Positions 1 through 6,193 of a DNA stretch of 27,315 nt are shown here, piece after piece (position 1 is the stretch's first letter; each line of letters starts with the position of its first letter). The notes under the pieces were generated by a model. It ran no database searches. It was not told where the DNA came from and saw only the letters and a program-made list of their open reading frames with translations. Location of the stretch: assembly GCA_964532225.1 (NCBI GenBank), contig CAZHHM010000022.1, forward strand, positions 1 to 27,315, in the 5' to 3' direction. This DNA is from CAZHHM01 sp964532225. GTDB taxonomy: Bacteria; Margulisbacteria; WOR-1; JAKLHX01. The translations under genes and the position numbers were made by a program.

Positions 1-839
1 AAAACACGTATTCAATAAGGAAGACCAAAGAGAAGGTGTTCTTTGCCTTCGTGCACGCCTGCGCTCTGCTCGCGGTGCTGCCGTTGGTCTTGCTTCTCGG
101 ATACGTCGCGTACAAAGGGTTCTCATACATAACTCTTGACCTGTTCACCGGACTGCCAGTCCCTGTCGGCGAGACCGGCGGAGGGATCGCCAACGGTATA
201 GTGGGGACCCTTATCATAGTCCTGATAGGCGGGCTATTCAGCGTTCCTATAGGCGTTCTTACGGGACTGTGGCTGTCTGAATACGGCAAAGGCAAAAGGG
301 GATTTCTCATCAGGTACGCAGTTGACGTAATGAGCGGCGTTCCTTCTATAGTCCTTGCTCTGTTCGCCTATACGGTGATCGTGCTGCCGATGCAGAGGTT
401 CTCCGCAATAGCCGGCGGGTTTGCCGTCTCCCTTGTCATGATCCCGTATATCACCAGGACAACTGAAGAAATGGTAAAGATGGTTCCCAGAACGCTTAAA
501 GAGTCAGCTCTCGCTCTGGGGATACCTGAATGGAAGGTGTCGTTGAACGTTATACTTCGCACGGCATGGAACGGGATATTCACAGGGATAATGCTTGCCG
601 TTGCAAGAGCGACGGGGGAAACGGCCCCCCTCCTTTTCACGGCCTTCAACAATATGTACTGGAACGTGATGCTCGACCAGCCGACAGCATCCATGACAGT
701 ACAGATCTACACCTATGCGATATCGCCGTTCGATGAGTGGCACGGGATGGCCTGGGCGGGCTCTCTGGTCCTCGTGCTCTTCATACTCGGGATAACTCTC
801 ATAGTAAGAAAATTCTCAAAAAGGATAATTTATGGATAA
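1..839 (+). CDS. pstA: Phosphate ABC transporter permease PstA (5' end outside window)
   Basis: Inner-membrane permease of the PstSCAB high-affinity phosphate importer. The frame is open from the first bases of the window, so the true start lies upstream; the GTG at 36 is internal. The visible part has several hydrophobic segments. The permease coupling loop is clear around residues 155-185 counted from position 36 (ESALALGIPEWKVSLNVIL), followed by the PstA-typical ARATGETAPLLFTA stretch. The 3' end overlaps pstB by 8 bases, so the two are translationally coupled, and phoU follows. Family assignment is firm; only the N-terminus is missing. Confidence 0.95.
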   Translation, partial: NTYSIRKTKEKVFFAFVHACALLAVLPLVLLLGYVAYKGFSYITLDLFTGLPVPVGETGGGIANGIVGTLIIVLIGGLFSVPIGVLTGLWLSEYGKGKRGFLIRYAVDVMSGVPSIVLALFAYTVIVLPMQRFSAIAGGFAVSLVMIPYITRTTEEMVKMVPRTLKESALALGIPEWKVSLNVILRTAWNGIFTGIMLAVARATGETAPLLFTAFNNMYWNVMLDQPTASMTVQIYTYAISPFDEWHGMAWAGSLVLVLFILGITLIVRKFSKRIIYG

Positions 840-1599
840 AAAGAAGCTCAAGATCACGGTCAAGGACCTGAATGCCTGGTTCGGGACGAAGCACGCGATA
901 AAGGACATCAACATATCGATAGCCGAGAACGCTGTTACGGCAATTATCGGCCCGTCCGGATGCGGAAAATCCACATTCATCCGCTGCATCAACAGGATGC
1001 ACGAGACCATCCCTTCAGCAAGAATGACAGGGACCATACTTCTTGACGGCCGGCCGGTCAACGGGCCTGACAGCGACCCCGTTCAGGTAAGAAGGACTAT
1101 AGGCATGGTGTTCCAGAAGCCGACGCCCTTTCCTACCATGTCGATATACGATAACGTCGCGGCAGGACTTAAGCTTAACGGCATGAAGAACAGGACAAAG
1201 CTGGATGAAGCTGTCGAAGAGAGTTTAAAGCATGCCGCCTTATGGGATGAGGTCAAGGACATCCTTAACAATCCGGGGATCGGGCTTTCCGGCGGACAGC
1301 AACAGAGGCTGTGCATCGCAAGGGCGCTGGCGGTAAAGCCCAACGTGCTGCTCCTTGATGAGCCGTGTTCTGCGCTTGATCCCATCTCGACAGCAAAGAT
1401 CGAAGAGCTCCTTGAAGAGCTCAAGAAAAAGCTCACCATCGTTATCGTGACCCATAACATGCAGCAGGCGGCCAGGGTATCGGAACAGACAGGCTTCTTC
1501 CTTATGGGAGACCTAATAGAGTTCGACGAGACAAAAAAGATATTCACGAACCCGTCAGATAAAAGGACAGAGGACTACATAACCGGCAGGTTCGGTTAA
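832..1599 (+). CDS. pstB: Phosphate ABC transporter ATP-binding protein PstB
   Basis: Cytoplasmic ATPase that powers phosphate import through PstC/PstA. At 255 aa it is normal length. Visible motifs are Walker A GPSGCGKST (residues 40-48), the Q-loop in MVFQKPTPFP, the ABC signature LSGGQQQR (152-159), Walker B VLLLDEP (172-178) and the H-loop in VIVTHNMQQ. The PstB-typical ending with TEDYITGRFG is present. The start codon lies inside the last codons of pstA (8-base overlap), supporting one operon. A 21-base gap leads to phoU. Regulation by a Pho-type two-component system would be expected from family knowledge, but no such genes are in the window. Confidence 0.97.
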   Translation: MDKKKLKITVKDLNAWFGTKHAIKDINISIAENAVTAIIGPSGCGKSTFIRCINRMHETIPSARMTGTILLDGRPVNGPDSDPVQVRRTIGMVFQKPTPFPTMSIYDNVAAGLKLNGMKNRTKLDEAVEESLKHAALWDEVKDILNNPGIGLSGGQQQRLCIARALAVKPNVLLLDEPCSALDPISTAKIEELLEELKKKLTIVIVTHNMQQAARVSEQTGFFLMGDLIEFDETKKIFTNPSDKRTEDYITGRFG

Positions 1600-1620
1600 A
1601 ATAAATAAAGGAGAACACAG

Positions 1621-2295
1621 ATGAACGAAAGAAGCATGGACCTTGAGCTGGCAGAGCTGAACGATCTTATACTTAAAATGGGCAATTCGGTCGAAAGCTC
1701 GATAGCTGCGTGCGTAGAAGCTCTCAGATCAAGGAGCGAGGAGCTGTCAAGGAATATCATTTCAGGGGATTCGGTTATCGACGACCTTGAGAACGAGATA
1801 GACGACAAATGCATCAGCATTCTTGCCAGGAGGCAGCCTCTTGCCAACGACCTGCGTTTCATAGCGACCGCAATGAAGATAACGACCGACATAGAAAGGA
1901 TTGGCGATCTCTCCGTGGACATAGCCCAGAAGAACCTGGAGCTCATTTCCATGCCGCTGCTGAAGCCTTTGATCGATATCCCCAAGCTCGGGAAGCTCGC
2001 TCAGGAGATGATATCAAAGAGCCTTGATTCCTTCATCAAGCGTGACGTGTCCCATGTAAAGCAGATCCATGAGATGGAAAAGATGAGCGACAATTTCAGG
2101 AACCTCATCACCGACGAACTTATGGACATCATGGCCAAGGACTGCACAACGGTCCCGCGCGCGATCCCTCTCCTTCTTATCGCGCGATTCTTAGAGCGAA
2201 TCTGCGATCATGCGATGAATATCGCGGAAGACGTGGTCTTTATGGTGGAAGGCAGGGTGATAAAGCATTTGCATGTGAAGAAGCAGGAAGACTGA
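1621..2295 (+). CDS. phoU: Phosphate uptake regulator PhoU
   Basis: Cytoplasmic helical-bundle protein that in other bacteria couples PstSCAB activity to the phosphate two-component system and limits uptake. At 224 aa it matches the family. Both PhoU-repeat metal-binding signatures are visible: ERIGDLSVDIAQ in the first half and ERICDHAMNIAEDVVF in the second. A clear Shine-Dalgarno (GGAG) sits about 8 bases before the ATG. It closes the pst operon. No obvious intrinsic terminator follows; instead a repeat-rich stretch begins within 16 bases of the stop. Confidence 0.96.
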   Translation: MNERSMDLELAELNDLILKMGNSVESSIAACVEALRSRSEELSRNIISGDSVIDDLENEIDDKCISILARRQPLANDLRFIATAMKITTDIERIGDLSVDIAQKNLELISMPLLKPLIDIPKLGKLAQEMISKSLDSFIKRDVSHVKQIHEMEKMSDNFRNLITDELMDIMAKDCTTVPRAIPLLLIARFLERICDHAMNIAEDVVFMVEGRVIKHLHVKKQED

Positions 2296-2310
2296 AGACC
2301 GAAGACTGGA

Positions 2311-2357
2311 GCAGAGTGTCTTTGCGAACGAAGTGAAGCAAACCGGGCCCTAGCGGC
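2311..2357. repeat. Left copy of an inverted interspersed repeat
   Basis: This stretch reappears in reverse complement at 3321-3377. It begins GCAGAGTGTCTTTGCGAAC and ends with a 21-base block (GTGAAGCAAACC, GGGCCCTAG) identical in both copies. The two differ in the middle: this copy has GAA where the other has a small CTGCC-AAA-GGCAG hairpin. The 'TTTGCGAAC...GAAGTGAAGCAA' core resembles dispersed extragenic elements seen in many uncultivated genomes. Together the copies bracket the kinase and broken-ORF block. Confidence 0.75.
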
Positions 2358-2362
2358 AGCAT

Positions 2363-2418
2363 GAGACCGTACCAGGGAGACTGTATCGGAAAGACCGTAA
2401 CGGGGAGACCGTAAGGGA
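2363..2418. repeat. Four tandem 14-bp repeats, decaying further downstream
   Basis: Four contiguous 14-base units: GAGACCGTACCAGG, GAGACTGTATCGGA, AAGACCGTAACGGG and GAGACCGTAAGGGA. A weaker periodicity of 13-14 bases (ATGACC or ATGATT at each unit start) seems to continue to about 2500. A related run (GAGACCACCTGGGA, TGACCGTCTTGGA, GAGACCTGAAACTA) lies on the minus strand next to the other inverted-repeat copy near 3266-3310. The array forms part of the same composite repeat element. Confidence 0.65.
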
Positions 2419-2531
2419 ATTGCTATTTCGAAAGACTTCTTCAGATGACCTTTTCTGATGACCTCTTTAAATGATTGTTTGGAAATGACTCAAGCATTCA
2501 CTTTGATTTTTTATGATCACTACAACAACCT

Positions 2532-3017
2532 TTAATCTTTAACAACATTTTTAAATACTATGTTCGAATTGTGCTGCGGCAAGTATTTATTATGATATAC
2601 GATCATGTTTTTGGATAAGCAGGAATTATCGTCATAGTGCATTTCAGTCCCACTCAACATTTCATACTGCCAAAGATCATTTTGATTAACCTTTTTCACG
2701 TATATTATACAGTCGTGCTGAATATTTGGATTATTTAGGATCTCTCTCATAAAGCACCCCTCCAGGATATAAGAATCCCTATTAACAAGCTTGTCTTCAT
2801 ATATTCTTTCTGTTCTTTCCATACTAAAATACTCCGACCACTTCATGAACACTCCTTTTTCTGGGTCCAGCGCCACAACTGAACACTTCATCTCACGCCC
2901 TAGCTTCTCCGCAAGTGTGGACTTTCCTGAACCAGGATAACCATCAATACATATTTTCTTGCATTTCCTATCTTGAATACACTGAATCAAATCACCCAGA
3001 TTATCAAAGATTTGCAT
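2532..3017 (-). CDS. Small P-loop kinase-like protein (uridine/adenylate-kinase-like)
   Basis: A 161-aa cytoplasmic P-loop NTPase, probably a small-molecule kinase. Walker A is GYPGSGKST (residues 26-34) directly after a hydrophobic strand (KKICIDG), typical of the nucleoside/shikimate/uridine kinase superfamily. A 'DSYILEGCF' strand resembles the second acidic strand of these folds. The substrate cannot be told. The Shine-Dalgarno (AAGGGGG) lies inside the end of a broken upstream ORF, whose TAA ends 2 bases before this ATG, suggesting they were once coupled. The gene is AT-richer than the pst and pil genes and sits between inverted repeats, suggesting acquisition. Confidence 0.6.
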   Translation of the reverse strand: MQIFDNLGDLIQCIQDRKCKKICIDGYPGSGKSTLAEKLGREMKCSVVALDPEKGVFMKWSEYFSMERTERIYEDKLVNRDSYILEGCFMREILNNPNIQHDCIIYVKKVNQNDLWQYEMLSGTEMHYDDNSCLSKNMIVYHNKYLPQHNSNIVFKNVVKD

Positions 3018-3019
3018 CT

Positions 3020-3265
3020 TTAATCCCCCTTTAATATATCATTGCGTACTAACATCGACTCCCCGCCAAGCTTTGGGCCCACGATTTCTTGAAAGCACCC
3101 CTTCATTTCTAATATACACGAAAGCGAACTCGACCTTTTATATGAAGTGAACCCAGCTTGTCTCATGTGGTCAAATCTCCAAACATCATAGAACAAGCAT
3201 ATTTAAAACGACTCGAACATTTCCCCTTCCTTATCCAAATGCCGCTGTTTGACAAAGCCGGACAT
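3020..3265 (-). pseudogene. Possible broken ORF with one in-frame stop, just upstream of the kinase
   Basis: On the minus strand an ATG at 3265, with GGAGAG about 10 bases upstream, opens a 20-codon reading frame that stops at TAA 3205-3203. It then stays open in the same frame for about 60 codons to a TAA at 3022-3020, right at the kinase start. The translation after the stop (…FYDVWRFDHMRQAGF…) has mixed composition like real protein. I recognise no family. A nonsense-mutated small gene is the simplest reading; a chance open frame is the alternative. The upstream end runs into the interspersed repeat. Confidence 0.35.
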
Positions 3266-3320
3266 AGTTTCAGGTCTCTCCAAGACGGTCATCCCAGGTG
3301 GTCTCTCAGGAGGTCAATCT

Positions 3321-3377
3321 GCCTCTAGGGCCCGGTTTGCTTCACCTGCCTTTGGCAGGTTCGCAAAGACATTCTGC
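3321..3377. repeat. Right copy of the inverted interspersed repeat
   Basis: Reverse complement of the 2311-2357 element: the 21-base block CTAGGGCCCGGTTTGCTTCAC and a GTTCGCAAAGAC end are shared. Its centre carries a perfect 6-bp hairpin, CCTGCC-TTT-GGCAGG, that is absent from the left copy. The adjoining bases toward 3266 contain degraded 14-bp units related to those at 2363-2418, so homology between the two ends extends beyond the core. Confidence 0.75.
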
Positions 3378-3394
3378 TTTCATACTTTCCAACT

Positions 3395-3500
3395 ATCAAA
3401 CTTTCTAACTATCAAACTATCCAACTAACAAACTTCCCCTCTCTGCCATCAAACTTTCTAACTATCAAACTATCCAACTAACAAACTTCCCCACTCTGCC
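3395..3500. repeat. Two tandem 53-bp direct repeats
   Basis: Units 3395-3447 and 3448-3500 differ at one base (CCCCTCTCTGCC versus CCCCACTCTGCC). Each unit is itself built from shorter pieces such as AACTATCAAACT and CTAACAAACTT, and a partial copy precedes the first unit. The second unit runs to 13 bases before the start of the AlkD-like gene, so it forms that gene's upstream region. Confidence 0.9.
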
Positions 3501-3507
3501 GTATAAT
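3478..3507 (+). promoter_or_regulatory. Candidate sigma-70 promoter giving a leaderless alkD-like mRNA
   Basis: A perfect -10 hexamer TATAAT lies at 3502-3507, only 6 bases before the ATG at 3514. A 4/6 match to the -35 box, CTAACA, lies 18 bases upstream inside the second 53-bp repeat. The predicted transcript start falls on or next to the start codon, and no Shine-Dalgarno is visible. Confidence 0.45.
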
Positions 3508-3513
3508 AACCCT

Positions 3514-4224
3514 ATGCCACATCACATCATCTCAACGCTCCGCAAACAGCTCAAAGCCAAAGGAACTGCCTACAACCGCACAGGCGCGCAGAACTTCTTC
3601 AAAGAAGGTATCACCCTCTACGGCTGCACGTCAAAAACGACAATGGGAATCGCCAACCAGTTCAACAAGGATATCCGTCAAATGAGCAAAGAGGAGGTTT
3701 TCGGCATCTGCGAAGAGCTCCAGGCCTCAAAATACCATGAGGAGTCCGTCATTGCCGCTAACTATGCGTATATGAAAAGGAAATTTTTCGAACCAAAGGA
3801 CATTTCTGTATTTAAAAGATGGATAGACAGGTACATCTCGAACTGGGCGGAGTGCGACACTTTCTGTAACCACACCGTCGGGGACATTGTTGAGAGGTTC
3901 CCGCAACTTTTAAAGGAAATTAAGTCATGGACAGGGTCAAAGAACAGATGGACCAAACGCGCTGCGGCAGTTTCTCTTATAATCCCGGCCAAGAAAGGCC
4001 TGTTCCTGAAAGAAGTATTTGAAATATCGGACATCTTGATGGAAGACCCGGACGACCTTGTGCAAAAAGGCTACGGCTGGCTGCTGAAAGTCGCCTGCAA
4101 CAAGCATGAAAAAGAAGTTTTTGACTACGTAATGAAGAATAAATCCAAAATACCCCGCACCGCGCTGCGTTATGCTATTGAGAAGATGCCTCCCGCACTC
4201 AAGAAGAAGGCGATGGAGAGGTAA
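3514..4224 (+). CDS. AlkD-family DNA alkylation repair glycosylase
   Basis: Probable DNA glycosylase that removes alkylated bases (3-methyladenine, 7-methylguanine) without base flipping, as described for Bacillus cereus AlkD. At 236 aa it has the all-helical HEAT-like composition of the family. Residues matching the AlkD binding cleft can be seen: W111 and D115 in SNWAECDTFCN (same spacing as W109/D113 of AlkD), R149 in RWTKRAA and W189 in GYGWLLKVA. The start is the ATG immediately downstream of a TATAAT, with no SD, so the message may be leaderless. The last 26 bases overlap, tail to tail, the methyltransferase on the other strand. Confidence 0.85.
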   Translation: MPHHIISTLRKQLKAKGTAYNRTGAQNFFKEGITLYGCTSKTTMGIANQFNKDIRQMSKEEVFGICEELQASKYHEESVIAANYAYMKRKFFEPKDISVFKRWIDRYISNWAECDTFCNHTVGDIVERFPQLLKEIKSWTGSKNRWTKRAAAVSLIIPAKKGLFLKEVFEISDILMEDPDDLVQKGYGWLLKVACNKHEKEVFDYVMKNKSKIPRTALRYAIEKMPPALKKKAMER

Positions 4225-4849
4225 TTTTCACGACATTTCCCGTGATCTCAAGGCTTGAATAACCGATATTGTCCCTGATCCATTCAAAGCTTTTCCTAGT
4301 GTAAAAGAACACATGCGTCGGGTCGTTCTTGTACCACCACTTTGAAAAGTCGATGTCCTGCGAATATATCTGCGTCTGACAGTACAGCCTTCCTCCGGGC
4401 TTTAGCAGAGAATAAAGCCGCTTGAACTCTTTGGCCGGCTCCTTAAAGTGCTCGATCACTTCATTACAAACGATAAAGTCATATTTCTGCTTCAAAAGTT
4501 TATTATCGTCGGCAAATATCGGGTCATAAGCGGACATATCAAAACCTTTTTCATTCAGAAGCACGGCAGCAACTCTGCTCTCCCCTGCCCCATAGTCCAG
4601 CCCGGATGCCGGTGGCCTAAGGTCTTTTTCGACTGCTTCAACAAGAGGGGTCACCGACTTCCTGTATCCGGGCTCTCTGATATCGCTGCTGTGCAGCTTG
4701 TAGCGCTCTTCTTCCTGCCGTGCAGACAGATAGTTCTCCGGGGAAAGCATTATAGATCCGCAGCTGTCGCATCTGAGGAAGTCACGCTCTTCGTGTCTCA
4801 GGATTTCTTTAGCTCCGACTTCGCATAGACCGCAATGGTGATTATTCAT
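4199..4849 (-). CDS. Class I SAM-dependent methyltransferase with N-terminal zinc ribbon
   Basis: A 216-aa cytoplasmic methyltransferase of unknown substrate. The N-terminus carries two CxxC pairs (C6/C9 and C27/C30) that could bind zinc. The Rossmann fold follows: SAM-binding motif GLDYGAGES (83-91), NEVIEHF (129-135) and LLKPGGRL (148-155). A late 'NDPTHVFFY' stretch is common in this methyltransferase group. The start codon overlaps that of the divergent 4848 gene in the tetranucleotide CATG, and a TATAAT on this strand (4869-4864) lies inside that neighbour. The 3' end overlaps the alkD-like gene by 26 bases. Confidence 0.85.
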   Translation of the reverse strand: MNNHHCGLCEVGAKEILRHEERDFLRCDSCGSIMLSPENYLSARQEEERYKLHSSDIREPGYRKSVTPLVEAVEKDLRPPASGLDYGAGESRVAAVLLNEKGFDMSAYDPIFADDNKLLKQKYDFIVCNEVIEHFKEPAKEFKRLYSLLKPGGRLYCQTQIYSQDIDFSKWWYKNDPTHVFFYTRKSFEWIRDNIGYSSLEITGNVVKITSPSPSS

Positions 4850-5648
4850 GCCTATCGTTTTTAATTATATACGAACTGCAATACCTGAAATTCTTATGGC
4901 AAATGGCCGATATATATTTGGAGGGCTAAACTTGGGGCCAGTTATAAGGGATCGTCTTCAATATCACACAAAACAATATGTCTATACAAGGTCTCGCCCT
5001 TTAACACTTACCGGCAATTACATTGCCAATACACTGCCACTGGTCAACAAGGGTCACATATCCCTGAATCCAGAATTAATTCAAAATGCATGGAACAAAC
5101 GCGGGATAAGTTTGATAGCGAAAGTAAGGCCTGAAGATCTTTCCGGATACTCCAGGCTTCAATCAGACATAACCACAGCATTACCTGAAGATGCCTGTAG
5201 ATTTTCAGACCCAGATCTCTTGCATTTTACAGTTGCCGGATATGGTAATGTCGACATGGATTTTACCGGAGAACTTTACAGGAACATTCGATCTGGCATT
5301 GATGGATTGACAAACCATTCGGTAATGATAAATGGCGTCTGGATGAGCAATTTTGTAACAGGCAGGGTCTTCTTAAGGGTATTTCCGGAAAGTATCAACA
5401 TGAACACTAACTGGATATCAAAGATCATAGAAGCCACTAATTCACAAGACTGGAAAGTATACCCTCTTGGTTTTCTGCAATTAAGAAGGGATCTCAACAG
5501 TGAAGAGGCTGATAAGTTATTCGAAATAATCAGAGAATACGAGGAGCATGAGTTTATCAGGGAAATGAAGATTAAAAAACTGATACTTATAGAACATACG
5601 AACGACTTACTAATCAATGGTCAAGTAATAGGCGAATTCGGGCTATAG
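4848..5648 (+). CDS. Unknown protein with one HxT (2H-phosphoesterase-like) motif
   Basis: A 266-aa soluble protein I do not recognise. It contains LLHFTVAGYGN (H126-F-T128), resembling the first HxT motif of 2H phosphoesterases (LigT/CPDase type). The place where a second HxT would be expected reads YPLGFLQL (205-212), without histidine. The C-terminus (KKLILIEHTNDLLI) is strand-rich as in that fold. It may be a degenerate or divergent 2H protein, but the call is weak. The ATG at 4848 overlaps the methyltransferase start; the in-frame ATG at 4896 is an alternative and would leave some room for promoters. Composition is AT-rich compared with pst and pil genes, fitting an acquired island. Confidence 0.5.
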   Translation: MPIVFNYIRTAIPEILMANGRYIFGGLNLGPVIRDRLQYHTKQYVYTRSRPLTLTGNYIANTLPLVNKGHISLNPELIQNAWNKRGISLIAKVRPEDLSGYSRLQSDITTALPEDACRFSDPDLLHFTVAGYGNVDMDFTGELYRNIRSGIDGLTNHSVMINGVWMSNFVTGRVFLRVFPESINMNTNWISKIIEATNSQDWKVYPLGFLQLRRDLNSEEADKLFEIIREYEEHEFIREMKIKKLILIEHTNDLLINGQVIGEFGL

Positions 5649-5710
5649 CGAAATCCGTTCCACCGCCGCACAGCATACACCTTTGTTTTTTCACAGGTAT
5701 CTTTCCTAAC

Positions 5711-5738
5711 AAAAAAGCCATCCCTGAAGGACGGCTTG
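5711..5738 (-). terminator. Terminator hairpin behind the truncated tRNA copy
   Basis: Read on the minus strand: AAGCCGTCC, loop TTCAG, GGATGGCTT, then a T run. The 9-bp stem has one G-T pair. It is closely related to the terminator of the intact tRNA-fMet gene (5918-5943) and sits at the same distance from its tRNA 3' end, so it belongs to a duplicated unit. Confidence 0.75.
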
Positions 5739-5745
5739 ATCTTCT

Positions 5746-5766
5746 TGGTAGCGGGGGTAGGATTTG
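5746..5766 (-). repeat. Duplicated 21-base 3' end of tRNA-fMet
   Basis: This segment is identical to 5952-5972, the last 21 bases of the tRNA-fMet gene including CCA, and is followed on the minus strand by its own terminator hairpin. The rest of a tRNA is absent. It could be the scar of a partial gene duplication or of integration at a tRNA 3' end. Confidence 0.8.
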
Positions 5767-5917
5767 GCCTCCGTGGCCGCTGGGGCGGCCGACTTCGGGC
5801 CATGGCCTCTTTCCTTCCGCTCGCTCATCCCGCTTAGGGCGGGAGTGTCGCTCGCTTTTCCTCCCTCCGGTCGGCGGAAAGATGCCTTTCAAATCCTCCC
5901 CCTACAGGTCAGAAAAC
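5767..5917. other. GC-rich, hairpin-rich non-coding stretch
   Basis: No convincing gene; open frames here are short with low-complexity products. It contains a TCCCGC-TTAGG-GCGGGA hairpin flanked by CGCTCGCT and TCGCTCGC, and loosely inverted CTTTCC/GGAAAG arms around it. The form is like dispersed extragenic palindromes. It separates the truncated and intact tRNA 3' ends. Confidence 0.5.
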
Positions 5918-5943
5918 TGAAAAGCCATCCTTTCGGATGGCTT
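5918..5943 (-). terminator. Intrinsic terminator of tRNA-fMet
   Basis: Read on the minus strand: AAGCCATCC-GAAA-GGATGGCTT, a perfect 9-bp stem with a GAAA tetraloop, followed by TT and a T-rich tail. It lies 9 bases beyond the CCA end of the tRNA gene. Confidence 0.8.
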
Positions 5944-5951
5944 GATACTCT

Positions 5952-6028
<77 letters not shown>

Positions 6029-6072
6029 ATACAAAATTTCTTAGGATAACTGGAGAACTGCTCCAGGCTGCC

Positions 6073-6172
6073 NNNNNNNNNNNNNNNNNNNNNNNNNNNN
6101 NNNNNNNNNNNNNNNNNNNNNNNNNNNNNNNNNNNNNNNNNNNNNNNNNNNNNNNNNNNNNNNNNNNNNNNN
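6073..6172. other. Assembly gap of exactly 100 N
   Basis: Exactly 100 ambiguous bases, the conventional size for a scaffold join of unknown length. The upstream region of rpoN, including any promoter or preceding gene, is hidden. Linkage of the left island and the sigma-54/pilus half is therefore an assembly inference. Confidence 0.98.
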
Positions 6173-6193
6173 CAGATAAAGATTTGAGATTCA

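Noticed and set aside
728..752. TGGCACG within pstA as a sigma-54 promoter
   Set aside because: No GC at the required distance and it lies inside a well-conserved coding region.
3395..3500. The 53-bp tandem repeats as a CRISPR array
   Set aside because: Only two contiguous units, no variable spacers, and no cas genes nearby.
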